DNA from: Anaerolineales bacterium UBA2181 | Lineage (GTDB): Bacteria > Chloroflexota > Anaerolineae > Promineifilales > UBA4811 | Direction of reading: 5' to 3' | NCBI GenBank assembly: GCA_002328075.1 | Contig: DCVT01000028.1 | Coordinates: 4,615 to 68,614 of the forward strand | Length of the DNA: 64,000 nt | Shown here: piece by piece, positions 16,927-25,739 of the stretch | Layout of the letters: the number at the start of each line of letters is the position of its first letter | Numbering within the stretch: position 1 is the stretch's first letter | Translations under genes and position numbers: made by a program | Notes under the pieces: generated by a model | The model's input: the letters and a program-made list of their open reading frames with translations, nothing else | Databases searched by the model: none | Told to the model about the DNA's origin: nothing

Positions 16927-17999
16927 CCAACAGAATCATCAACTTTACCCGCGGAATGCCTCCCTCGGACGTTTTTCCGGTCGACGAGCTCGTCGATTGC
17001 AGCCGCGCTGCGCTCCAACGCGACCCCTCGGTGCTGCTGCAGTACGGTCGCTCGCCCGGCTACCCGCCGCTCTGTGCCTGGTTGGCCCAGGAGATGGGTA
17101 TCGGCGTGGACCGGGTGCTGACCGGCAACAGCTCGCTGGAGCTGTTTGCCTTTGTGACCCAACTCCTGTTGCCGCCGGGCGCCCGCGCGTTCGTCGAATC
17201 GCCCTCGTATGACCGGGCCATCGCCCTGCTGCAGCGGGCCGGCGCCCAAGTGGTGGGCATCCCGCTGGAGCCGGATGGGGTGGACCTGGCGGCGCTGGAG
17301 GCCGAGCTGCGCCGGGGGGTGCCGGCGCTGATGTACCTCATCGCCGATTTTCAGAATCCCAGCGGCGTCACCACCTCGCTGGCCAAGCGGCAGCGGCTGG
17401 CGGAGCTGGCCCGCGAGCATGGCTTCTGGCTGGTGGAGGACGCGCCCTACCGCTACCTGCGGCTGCACGGCGAGCCGGTGCCCACCCTGCTTTCGCTGGC
17501 GCCGGAGCGGGTTCTGCACCTGTCCTCCTTTTCCAAGGTCCTGGCACCAGGCTTGCGGCTGGGGTACCTGGTCGGGCCCAGCGAGACGGTGACCCAACTG
17601 GCAGCCTGGGCGGTGGATACCTACATCGGCCCGGTGCTGCCGACTCAGGGGATGGTCTACGAGTACTGCCGGCGCGGACTGCTGAAGACCAACATCGCGC
17701 GGTTATGCGAGTTGTACCGACCGCGGCTGGAGGCAGCTTTGGCCGCAGCAGAGCGGCACCTGCCCGAAGCCAAGGGATGTCGGCCCGACGGCGGTTTTTT
17801 TGTCGGGCTGACGCTACCGGGACCGGTGCGGATGGATGAGCTGTTGCGGCGGGCGGCGCAGGTCAACCTCAAGTTGAGCGACGGGCGCGGCTTTTTCCCG
17901 TGTCCGACCGATGGGGAGAACTTTATCCGGATTCCCTTCAGCAGCGTCACCCCAGAGGAGATCGAGGACGGCGTAGCGCGGTTGTCCCTCGTGCTGTAG
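16923..17999 (+). CDS. PLP-dependent aminotransferase, class I/II (MocR/2-aminoadipate-aminotransferase type)
   Basis: A fold-type I aminotransferase of 358 residues, probably feeding 2-oxoacids to IorAB. Visible landmarks are the G-R-S-P-G-Y-P-P-L substrate loop, L-T-G-N-S-S-L-E-L for the phosphate end of PLP, D-F-Q-N-P-S-G for the aspartate/asparagine pair, E-D-A-P-Y-R-Y-L, and the Schiff-base lysine in S-S-F-S-K-V-L-A-P-G-L-R-L-G-Y. The final arginine region is F-I-R-I-P-F-S. There is no N-terminal GntR domain, so it is an enzyme and not a MocR regulator. ATG 16923 overlaps the hydroxylase stop (ATGA). It is the last gene of the operon. Confidence 0.9.
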   Translation: MTNRIINFTRGMPPSDVFPVDELVDCSRAALQRDPSVLLQYGRSPGYPPLCAWLAQEMGIGVDRVLTGNSSLELFAFVTQLLLPPGARAFVESPSYDRAIALLQRAGAQVVGIPLEPDGVDLAALEAELRRGVPALMYLIADFQNPSGVTTSLAKRQRLAELAREHGFWLVEDAPYRYLRLHGEPVPTLLSLAPERVLHLSSFSKVLAPGLRLGYLVGPSETVTQLAAWAVDTYIGPVLPTQGMVYEYCRRGLLKTNIARLCELYRPRLEAALAAAERHLPEAKGCRPDGGFFVGLTLPGPVRMDELLRRAAQVNLKLSDGRGFFPCPTDGENFIRIPFSSVTPEEIEDGVARLSLVL

Positions 18000-18686
18000 C
18001 GGCTGGTAATCAGTGTCAATGATCGCCCAATCGTTGACATCATTTTCCTCGGCTGCGCGGGTTACGCATTGCTGCCGAGAACGAGGTCGCAATGCACCCA
18101 GAACCGGCACCCCAAATCAGTCTGGCAGCCAACCAGCGTGAGCGTGTCTGCTGGAAACCCGAACCAACAGACTGTTGTCTCGGACAGCTTCACCCGACTC
18201 GCAACCAGATAGCCATCCGAGGCAGCACTCACGTCTAGCGAAAGAGATTGGAAAAGACGTCGTTCCACACCTGGGCAGCCGACTTTCCTCTTCTATCAAC
18301 CAGAACAACCTGCCGACCATCCTCTTGTGAACGATGGGTTGACTCGGCAGCGTTACCGACGGTTGAGCCCCCGTAAAAATCCCTCAAGACGCAAATGAGG
18401 GTGCCGACCAACGCGGCTGACGGCGCGCCCGAAGCTGGGCCGGCCCCCCGGCTGCGGCCGACGTAATTGCCGCAAATATGGGGCAAGATCGCCGCGGCAG
18501 GAAGTGACCTGACCTACCTGCAGTGCCGCCGCGAGGAGGTGGCCATGCCCGTGGCCGTCAACGGTGGGGACGGCGATGATCGCGAGGCGAATAACACCTC
18601 TGAACCTCGGTGTGCACCCGGTTTGCAGCGGCCACAACCACCGACGGCTATTGATAGACCGGGTCGGCGGGAGTAAAATACAGATA
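18000..18686. other. Intergenic stretch, no gene recognised
   Basis: About 690 bases between the long catabolic operon and the DUF234 ATPase gene. Short open frames on both strands have no recognisable domain and no ribosome binding site. I see no tRNA, terminator with a T-run or repeat here. It marks a change from catabolic to accessory genes. Confidence 0.5.
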
Positions 18687-18699
18687 AAGTATCATACTT
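18687..18699. promoter_or_regulatory. Short perfect palindrome just upstream of the DUF234 ATPase start
   Basis: AAGTAT-C-ATACTT is a perfect 6-bp inverted repeat with one central base, in an AT-rich patch (18675-18715) inside GC-rich DNA, four bases before ATG 18703. It could be an operator overlapping the promoter. The position is suggestive only; no regulator gene is adjacent. Confidence 0.4.
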
Positions 18700-18702
18700 A
18701 GG

Positions 18703-20190
18703 ATGTATATTATGCCATCGAGCCGGTCGTTTTTTGGTCGTCGTGAGGAACTCAAGCTGCTGAGCACCCTGTGGGATGCTGACCAAGCCTCCCTGCTGGT
18801 ACTCTTTGGCCGGCGCCGCGTCGGAAAGACCCGGCTTCTGACCCATTGGGTCAGCCAGAGCCATCACAGAGCACTGTATTGGGTAGCGGCCCCCACCACC
18901 AGCCATGAGCAGTTGCTCTCCTTTTCTCAGGCCCTGTACAACCTGGAGAACCCCAACAACCCGGCTCCGGCAACCTTTACCTATGCCACCTGGGAACAGG
19001 CTTGGGTCCAGGCTGCCGCGCTGGCCCGTGAAGATCGGCTGGCGCTCCTGGTGGATGAGTTCACCTACCTGCTCGAGTCTGATCCCGGCCTGGCCGGGGT
19101 GCTACAAAATGCCTGGGATCGCCACCTCAAGGGATCCAACCTCTTCCTCGTTCTCGCAGGCTCGCGCCTCGGCATGATGCAACGGCAGCTACTTTCCTAC
19201 CAGGCTCCCCTGTACGGCCGGGCGACCGCTCAGCTTCACCTCCATCCCCTGCCGTTTGGGGTCACCAAGAGCTATTTCCCCCATTACACGCCGGCCGAGC
19301 GGGTCGCTATCTATGCCATATTCGGCGGTATACCGGCCTACTGGGAGCGGATTGACCAGAGGATGACCGTCCCGGAGAACATCCAACGCCAATTGCTCAC
19401 GCCCAACAACCTGATGCAGGAAGAACCCCGCTTGCTGCTGCAGGATTTTGTGCGCGAGCCACACAACTATGTGGCTCTACTGCATGCCACTACCCAGGGG
19501 GCACGAACACAGAAAGAGATCTCGACCTTTACCGGACTGCCCCAAGGTCATGTATCGAAATACCTGAGCGTTCTGCAAGAGGCCGGATACGTTGAGCGCC
19601 GGGTGCCTGTTACCGGGTCCCCAGGGTCGCGACTGGGGCGGTATCACGTCACCGATCCGTACCTGCGGTTCTATTTTCGCTTTCTGGCCGGAAGGCAAGC
19701 CCAACTCGCGTTAGGAGCGACAGAGCGAGCGTTGGACGAGATCAAGCGTCACCTGCTGGATTTCATCGGCACCCACACCTGGCAGGAGTTGTGTCGCGAG
19801 TGGGTCTTGTGGGCTGGAGATCGGGGAGAGCTTCCCTTCTCGCCGGACCAGGTAGGCAGCGCCTGGACGAGCCAGGTTCAGGTCGATGTGGTGGGCATCA
19901 ACGGCAGGGAGAAGAGCCTCTGCCTGGGCGAGTGCAAGTGGAGTCCCGCTCGAGCCGAGCGCAAGGTTCTGACGGATCTCATTGCCAAAACGGCCGAGAT
20001 CGTGCCCAGGCAAGGACGATGGCAGGTCTATTACCTGGGATTCGCCCGGGGAGGATGGACGCCAGCGGCCACCGATTTCGCCCGGGAGCTCGTGCACGGG
20101 GCTGGGGATCATTGGCAGGTTGCCGGCATCCAGTTGCTGGACCTGGATCGAGTGGATGCGGATCTCGCCCGGTGGACGGGCTCAGGATAA
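18703..20190 (+). CDS. Archaeal-type P-loop ATPase with DUF234 C-terminal domain
   Basis: A 495-residue STAND-like ATPase of the 'archaeal ATPase' family. The N-terminus has Walker A F-G-R-R-R-V-G-K-T-R, followed by A-L-Y-W-V-A, and Walker B L-A-L-L-V-D-E-F-T-Y-L. A winged-helix segment (T-G-L-P-Q-G-H-V-S-K-Y-L-S-V-L) precedes the C-terminal DUF234 nuclease-like domain, where D-V-V-G-I-N and L-C-L-G-E-C-K-W resemble a PD-(D/E)xK core. Function in bacteria is not established; such genes are scattered, often near mobile elements. Two starts, ATG 18703 and ATG 18712, are possible. A frameshifted homologue lies at 50575-52027 on the other strand. Confidence 0.85.
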   Translation: MYIMPSSRSFFGRREELKLLSTLWDADQASLLVLFGRRRVGKTRLLTHWVSQSHHRALYWVAAPTTSHEQLLSFSQALYNLENPNNPAPATFTYATWEQAWVQAAALAREDRLALLVDEFTYLLESDPGLAGVLQNAWDRHLKGSNLFLVLAGSRLGMMQRQLLSYQAPLYGRATAQLHLHPLPFGVTKSYFPHYTPAERVAIYAIFGGIPAYWERIDQRMTVPENIQRQLLTPNNLMQEEPRLLLQDFVREPHNYVALLHATTQGARTQKEISTFTGLPQGHVSKYLSVLQEAGYVERRVPVTGSPGSRLGRYHVTDPYLRFYFRFLAGRQAQLALGATERALDEIKRHLLDFIGTHTWQELCREWVLWAGDRGELPFSPDQVGSAWTSQVQVDVVGINGREKSLCLGECKWSPARAERKVLTDLIAKTAEIVPRQGRWQVYYLGFARGGWTPAATDFARELVHGAGDHWQVAGIQLLDLDRVDADLARWTGSG

Positions 20191-20482
20191 CTGAGACCAG
20201 GAAGTGCCAGCATGCGGTGTCATGGCCAGGCCAGAGCTACTTACGGTCGCCGATTGGGTGTTCGCAAATCCATGTATTCCGTATCCAGGGTAGCTGTCCT
20301 GCTTCCCGTGCTTGGTACCACACGTGGGAATGCGGCACCGCAACCGTTCCACAAGAAACTCAGCGGGATTGCCCACCGCGCTGACCGGAGACGAAATCGA
20401 CAACGACGCGGCGGACGTCTACGAACCGCGGTTTTCTGGTACAATCAGAACGTGTGTTCGTCCCGTCGGATGCGACCCTGAA

Positions 20483-22489
20483 ATGGACTCGCCACAATTC
20501 TCTGCGAATACTCAACACCCGGTGGCTGGTTCCCCGCCGTCCGAGGCAGCCTTCCCGGTGAATTTTGCCAACCAGATCGCCGAGCTCGAATCGTTCAACA
20601 AGCATCTGTACCGGCCGAATACTTACCTCCACAAGTGGTGGGCGAGGCGCTGCGGCAGCACCTTCCGGCTCATCCTGAAACACCTGGTCGATGATCCAGC
20701 GCGCCGGGGATACTACCGCCCGGGAGGGCTGGAGGGCAAGATCATCCTGGATCCAATGATGGGTGGAGGGACGACCCTCCACGAGGCGATCCGGCTGGGA
20801 GCCAACGTGATTGGCGCCGACATCGATCCCATCCCCATTCTCCAGGCCAGAGCGACCTTGTCGCAGACGCCGCCGGACAGATTGGAGAAAGCGTTTGGTG
20901 CGCTCTTTGAGGAACTGAGCGCACGGTTGTCGCCGTTTTTCGAGACCTCATGCCCGGACTGCGGCCGTCCCGTTCCGCTCATGTACACGCTGTATGGGCA
21001 GGAGCAAGTGTGCGGCTGCGGGGCGGCAGTGGTGGTCGATTCAATTGTCCTGCGGCATGAGCCGGATGGTTCGCAGGTGGTGATTTGTGAGCGGTGTGGT
21101 GAGGTGCACCGGGTAGCTGGCAACGCGGATGACCACGTCTGCATCCGGGAACCGCTTACATGCGCAATTCGCGAGAAGCGGATGAAGGTCTGCCCTGACT
21201 GCGGCGAATCTCACCGGGAGCGCCGTGACATTCCTTTTTATGCGCGTTTTGTGCCCATCGCGATCGTTGGCCAGTGCCAGGTACATGGCCTCTTTTTCAA
21301 AGCACCGGCCCTGTCTGATCTTGACCTGCTTCGTCGAGCGAATAGCGCTCGCGAGAGTCTGGCGCTCGAGCCTGCCACCGACTTTGCTGTGGTACCTGGC
21401 CCCAAGTCGGTAGATTTGATTCGCCATGGGATAGGCTCGTATCTCGACCTTTTCTCCAGCCGGCAACTCCTGTATCTGAGCTCGGCCGTCGAATTGGTGG
21501 AACGACTGGATGGCCTCAGCAAGCTCAATCTGGGACTGTTAGTTTCCACCTCAACGGAGTTCAATTCCATGCTATGTGGCTACAAGGGGGGCAGCCGCCG
21601 CCGCCCGGGAGCCATACGGCACACCTTCTCCCTTCATGCCTTTTCGTTTCCGTATACCGCATTGGAAAACAACCCAGTCTATCCGGGCAAACCCTCTGGC
21701 AGCCTGCAGGGCCTCTACCACGCGAGGATACGCAAGGCCCGCCAATGGGCCGCTCAGCCCAGAGAAAGAGTCGTCGAGGGCGGAAGGGCACAGAAGATCG
21801 TACCCATCTGCGGTGAGGTCGATGCAGGGCAGGAAGTTCCAAGCCCCGCCGAGCTTGTGGAAGGAACGAAACGTTTCCTGTTGTTGCAGGGCTCAAGTAC
21901 AGGCCTGAACCTGGAAGCGAACAGCGTAGACCACGTGGTGACGGACCCTCCGTACTTTGACAATGTGCAGTATGGTGACCTGTCGGCCTTCTTTCGGGTT
22001 TGGCTGAAGCGGATATTCGCCGATCAGGCCGCGTGGGACTATGACCTCGATGAGTCGGCGGTAGATCCGCAGAGTAAGGGCCGCGGGCAATACGAAGCAG
22101 TCCTCGCTGGGATTTTTGCCGAGTGCCGCCGGGTTCTCAAGCCCGGGGGGCGACTCATTTTTACCTACCATCATTGGAGCCCCAAGGGCTGGAGCGCATT
22201 GACGAGCGCTTTGAAGGGGGCTGGATTCAAGTTGCTCGAACGGCACATCATCCAGTCGGAAAACCCGGCCTCGGTGCACATCAGCAATCTCCGTGCATTG
22301 AAACACGACGCTGTGTTGATCCTTGGGTCGGAGGGCAGAGACGGCCGCGCGTGGCCAATGCCCATTCGGGTAGACACCCAGATCAGCGAGGACTTTATCC
22401 GGGGATGTGCCGACGCCCTGGGGTGGATGCTGTCGGCCGACCTGGAGTGGGAGGATATCAACCAGCGATGGGAGGAGTTGCTGCGTTGA
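20483..22489 (+). CDS. DNA methyltransferase (N4/N6 type, DUF1156-like) of a restriction-modification pair
   Basis: A 668-residue adenine/cytosine amino-methyltransferase. The N-terminal Y-L-H-K-W-W-A-R-R segment (about residues 48-56) resembles the N-terminus of DUF1156-type methylases. The S-adenosylmethionine site is I-L-D-P-M-M-G-G-G-T-T-L at 88-99, and the catalytic motif D-P-P-Y is near 487. Between them is a cysteine-rich insertion with several CxxC pairs (C-P-D-C, C-G-C-G, C-E-R-C, C-P-D-C), probably zinc-binding. The frame is open further upstream, but homology begins after ATG 20483. It ends 32 bases before a NotI-like endonuclease relic, suggesting its job is to protect the same rare site. 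It looks intact. Confidence 0.85.
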   Translation: MDSPQFSANTQHPVAGSPPSEAAFPVNFANQIAELESFNKHLYRPNTYLHKWWARRCGSTFRLILKHLVDDPARRGYYRPGGLEGKIILDPMMGGGTTLHEAIRLGANVIGADIDPIPILQARATLSQTPPDRLEKAFGALFEELSARLSPFFETSCPDCGRPVPLMYTLYGQEQVCGCGAAVVVDSIVLRHEPDGSQVVICERCGEVHRVAGNADDHVCIREPLTCAIREKRMKVCPDCGESHRERRDIPFYARFVPIAIVGQCQVHGLFFKAPALSDLDLLRRANSARESLALEPATDFAVVPGPKSVDLIRHGIGSYLDLFSSRQLLYLSSAVELVERLDGLSKLNLGLLVSTSTEFNSMLCGYKGGSRRRPGAIRHTFSLHAFSFPYTALENNPVYPGKPSGSLQGLYHARIRKARQWAAQPRERVVEGGRAQKIVPICGEVDAGQEVPSPAELVEGTKRFLLLQGSSTGLNLEANSVDHVVTDPPYFDNVQYGDLSAFFRVWLKRIFADQAAWDYDLDESAVDPQSKGRGQYEAVLAGIFAECRRVLKPGGRLIFTYHHWSPKGWSALTSALKGAGFKLLERHIIQSENPASVHISNLRALKHDAVLILGSEGRDGRAWPMPIRVDTQISEDFIRGCADALGWMLSADLEWEDINQRWEELLR

Positions 22490-22521
22490 CTTCCCCGGCC
22501 GTTTGCCGGATGAGGTGACTC

Positions 22522-23151
22522 ATGGCGCTGATTCTTCGGGATTGGTTCGGGTTCGATCTTGATGATGAGTCCCCAGTGGCCCTTCGGCACCGGGATCGAC
22601 AGCCATGCCCCTTCATCGGAGGGGCCTGTACCAAGAGTTTCAACGACGGAACACTTTCGGGCGTGTGCACCGTCAGCACTTCGACCGAGAGAGCGCCGGT
22701 TATCATCTGTCCTAACCGTCTCTACGCCGGCAACTACGCCGTCCTTGGCGATGTGACCACGATCGCTTTCGGGCCAGGCCACCAGGTGATCCATCCGAAT
22801 GAGGCTTAGGGCGTTCAGCACGACGGGCGCTTTGTGGTCGCCCTGGGCAAGTATTTCGGCAAGGAGCTACGGTTACCGGGTCGGGGCGCGAGGGGTGGTT
22901 ATTTTGTGGATTGGGCGCTTCCCAGGATCGATTCGTCGGGTGCGCTGGGATCGCGGGTGGAGGTGCAGAGCATTGACACCACCGGAACTTTCCGGCCGGA
23001 GGTGGAGTTGCTTCGAGCGGGCCATCGGAGCGTCCCGCCCTCCAAAGCCGGGCTGAACTGGGAGAACGTGAACAAGCGGATCTTGCCGCAACTGATCTAC
23101 CAAGGCCACGTCCTGCTGTGCGGTGTCCAGGACATCCTATACAGTACATGA
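22522..23151 (+). pseudogene. NotI-like type II restriction endonuclease, broken by an in-frame TAG and 3' truncation
   Basis: The frame reads from ATG 22522 (GAGGTGAC upstream) to a TAG at 22807-22809, then continues in the same frame to TGA 23149. The N-terminus has cysteines 29, 36, 49 and 63 in the arrangement of the NotI iron-binding fold (C-P-F, C-T-K, G-V-C, C-P-N-R-L). After the stop, D-W-A-L at codon 130 and E-V-Q at codons 147-149 match NotI's catalytic Asp and Glu-x-Gln, and N-V-N-K-R-I-L-P-Q matches its later helix. NotI has 383 residues; this copy stops after about 209 codons. Together with the intact methyltransferase upstream it was a restriction-modification system. The gene family is assigned from motif order recalled from NotI; no alignment was run. 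Confidence 0.72.
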
Positions 23152-23283
23152 GGTACGGGTACAGCGTCTACGTCCAGCGCGTCTAGACCCGGCCGGGGGA
23201 GGAAGCCCAGGTGTGTTTTGGGTACGCTGGTCTTATGATCGACCCGGATACCGGTCGACCGCGCCGGTGTCAACAACGGGTGG

Positions 23284-23327
23284 GAATGTCGACAAATCAC
23301 CGGAATAGAATGTCCACTAATCATCGG
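23284..23327. repeat. Two 20-bp direct repeats, probable IS21-type transposon end
   Basis: GAATGTCGACAAATCACCGG at 23284-23303 and GAATGTCCACTAATCATCGG at 23308-23327 match at 17 of 20 positions and are 24 bases apart. IS21-family ends carry multiple such transposase-binding repeats, and an IstA fragment lies about 90 bases downstream. Confidence 0.6.
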
Positions 23328-23406
23328 TCAGTGTACGCTGACCTTCATATCTGCCTACACATCTCCAGCTCGGCTTACACTTCCACGGGCTTCGGCTGTT
23401 GCCAAG

Positions 23407-23571
23407 GCCTGCCTGCAAGAGCCTCAGGTTCAACAAGCCTACCGGGAGTGCGTCGAGCATTAGGGCGTTCTGATCAACCCCTGCCGGCCACGCACCCCCC
23501 AACACAAGGGCAAGGTGGAGCAAGGTGGTGTCCACTACGTCAAGCGCAACTTCCAGCTTGTAGAAAAACGG
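23407..23571 (+). pseudogene. IS21 IstA transposase fragment
   Basis: One frame encodes the piece of IstA around the third catalytic acidic region: Q-V-Q-Q-A-Y-R-E-C-V-E-H, a TAG at 23461 where a Tyr codon is expected, then G-V-L-I-N-P-C-R-P-R-T and H-K-G-K-V-E-Q-G-G-V-H-Y-V-K-R-N-F. Both ends of the gene are missing. With the 20-bp repeats upstream, it is what remains of an internally deleted IS21-type element. Confidence 0.7.
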
Positions 23572-23967
23572 AAACCAGGAGCGAGGAAGACAGAAGTCAA
23601 ATCAGGCGATGAGCGCCAACCCAAGCACATCCTGGTTGGCGAAGCTTTCAATGCTGGCGCTTCGATCCAGGAATTGATGGAGCAGTTCGGCGCACAGCAA
23701 GGTACGGTTCTGAACCATATCACGAAGTACATCCTGGAGAGGTGTTCACTCCGCTCGAGCGAGTTCCTGGCTTTGCCCGATCTTCCGGAAGATTTGGTAC
23801 AATGAGTGACGGGGTCTTTCCAGGCACCGGGCACAGAGTATCCAGAACCGATCTACGAGGAACTCAATGGCGCCGTCAATCATGATGATCTCAAGCTGCT
23901 GAAGCTCTTGGATCTGGCTAACTCACCCGGAAGGCATTTTCCCAGTGACCCAAACGAAAATGGATAG
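23572..23967 (+). pseudogene. C-terminal helix-turn-helix (HTH_40/RQC-like) fragment with an in-frame TGA
   Basis: Directly after the IstA fragment the same frame encodes a helix-turn-helix like that found at the end of RecQ-type proteins: A-F-N-A-G-A-S-I-Q-E-L-M-E-Q-F-G followed by T-V-L-N-H-I-T-K-Y. TGA at 23803 interrupts it, but the frame resumes with the expected tail, Y-P-E-P-I-Y-E-E-L-N-G-A-V-N then D-D-L-K-L-L-K-L-L, and stops at TAG 23965, overlapping the next gene's start by 23 bases. Such domains often form one operon with nucleotide- or ADP-ribose-related genes. The 5' part of the gene has been replaced by the transposon relic. Confidence 0.55.
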
Positions 23968-25456
23968 CTCGTCCTTACTGAACAGCCTTCTTGCTCAACG
24001 CAAGATTGCCCTGGAGTCAGCATCGTTTCTGAAGCGGGTACCGCATCCATTACCCGAAGATTGGGAATTTGAACGTGTGGAAGGCATGCTTCTTGGTCTG
24101 GCAATCGGTGATGCTCTTGGAAATCCGACTGAGTCGCAGATTCCCGCAATTCGCCGGCAGTCACACGGTGAGATTCGCGATTACCTGCCCAATCGATATG
24201 CAGATGGTCGCTCGCTGGGTGTCCCATCGGACGACTCCCAAATGGCGTTTTGGACCCTGGAACAGCTCCTGGAAGATGGCGGGTTGGTTCCCGATCACCT
24301 GGCGCGCAAGTTCAGCCAGAATCAGATCTTCGGCATCGGCAGAACCGTCACGGCTTTCTTGCGCAGTTACAGAGATCAGGGGCTACCCTGGGAACAATCC
24401 GGTCAGCCATCCGCCGGCAATGGCGCGCTGATGCGCATTGCACCGGTGCTGCTTCCCCATCTGCGCCGGCCGTCACCGGAGCTGTGGGCGGATACGGCGC
24501 TGGCTGGCATGATCACCCACAATGACTCGGCTTCGAATGCTTGTTGTGTGGCCTATGTCCACATCCTTTGGGAATGTTTGCGACTGAAACAGGCTCCTGA
24601 ACCCTCCTGGTGGGTTGAAACATTTGTTGATACAGCCAGAGAGCTGGCAGGGAACACCTCTTACGCGTCTCGAAATCTCGCGTTGCCATACGAAGGTCCG
24701 TTGTGGCGGTTTGTTGAGCGGGAAGTGCGCCAGGCCCTCAAGCAAAACTGGTCCACTCTGGAGGCGTGCGAACGTTGGCATTCCGGAGCGTACTTGTTGG
24801 AAACTCTGCCCTGTGTATTGTACATCCTGGCCAGATATGGAGATCATCCGGAGGAAGCGATCGTCCGAGCGGTCAACGACACCAGGGACAATGACACCGT
24901 GGCCGCCATTGTCGGCGCGGCGGTCGGTGCGCTTCACGGTAGAGCAGGCCTGCCGGCGCGCTGGATTGGCAGCTTGCTGGGTCGAACCACAGCAGATGAT
25001 GATTGGCATATCTTCGAACTGATCGAATCGGCAAAGCAAACCTTCTGGCGTGCAGATCCACCATTCACTTCGGACAATGTCCAGGCTGTATTGAAATTCT
25101 TGCCCATCTTTGAGCGGCCGGAGTACTCCCCCGGCAAGTGGATCATCCGAGAAGGTGAATTTCCCTACTTTGACTACACTTCCGAAGTGCTTGACTTTAT
25201 CGAGGCGCTCTACTCCATAAGCTTGATCAAGCCATTTGATTGGATGAATTGGGAGGAAGGAAAGCAATTGGTGGATAATCCCATGCTGGTTGGCAAAGCC
25301 AACCTGCAAACGCTGCGCAAGCTGCTGACTGCACATGTGCGCGCTGACCGTTTTGCTGAGGGTCACCTGGCTGCCATGTTTGAATCGGGGCACATTGCGA
25401 TGATCCTGAAGCGGATGGCGGAACTTTATCCTTCCTCACCTAGCAATAATCAGTGA
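23945..25456 (+). CDS. ADP-ribosylglycohydrolase (DraG/ARH) family protein
   Basis: A 503-residue member of the ADP-ribosyl-hydrolase fold, which removes ADP-ribose from proteins or nucleic acids, or hydrolyses related metabolites, using two metal ions. The N-terminal G-L-A-I-G-D-A-L-G-N motif, P-S-D-D-S-Q-M-A-F-W (metal ligands) and the C-terminal N-D-T-R-D-N-D-T-V-A-A-I-V-G-A-A-V-G-A-L-H-G are all present, in family order. GTG 23945 has GGAAGG at 23929 at good distance; ATG 23960 is an alternative. The last ~130 residues extend beyond the fold and are not recognised. Its base composition is less GC-rich than the catabolic operons, in line with acquisition. Confidence 0.85.
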   Translation: MTQTKMDSSSLLNSLLAQRKIALESASFLKRVPHPLPEDWEFERVEGMLLGLAIGDALGNPTESQIPAIRRQSHGEIRDYLPNRYADGRSLGVPSDDSQMAFWTLEQLLEDGGLVPDHLARKFSQNQIFGIGRTVTAFLRSYRDQGLPWEQSGQPSAGNGALMRIAPVLLPHLRRPSPELWADTALAGMITHNDSASNACCVAYVHILWECLRLKQAPEPSWWVETFVDTARELAGNTSYASRNLALPYEGPLWRFVEREVRQALKQNWSTLEACERWHSGAYLLETLPCVLYILARYGDHPEEAIVRAVNDTRDNDTVAAIVGAAVGALHGRAGLPARWIGSLLGRTTADDDWHIFELIESAKQTFWRADPPFTSDNVQAVLKFLPIFERPEYSPGKWIIREGEFPYFDYTSEVLDFIEALYSISLIKPFDWMNWEEGKQLVDNPMLVGKANLQTLRKLLTAHVRADRFAEGHLAAMFESGHIAMILKRMAELYPSSPSNNQ

Positions 25457-25739
25457 ATATTCGTCAGGTTGATTCGTGCGTGCCGGTCCCCCAAACTGCG
25501 GCATGGTCGGTTACGGACGGCCGGCCGAGCCGCCATACTGGCGACAAACAGAATTCCATTTCAGCAAGATGCCCATGCGCCCTCTTTTGGCAGCACTTGC
25601 ACTTCAGCCTCCCCCATTACTTCCAGGGCGCTCCATTGAGATCTTTGAGAAAAGCCGGATGTCGTTGAACCGGCTGAAGGAAAACCAGTCGTTGGCAGGA
25701 TGTAATCTCGTAAAACCTGCCTCCTGGTGACAATCGACC

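Noticed and set aside
23123..23308. Continuation of the NotI-like gene in a shifted frame
   Set aside because: A short I-D-P-D-T-G-R-P match to the NotI C-terminal region was noted in a nearby frame, but it is too short to separate from chance.
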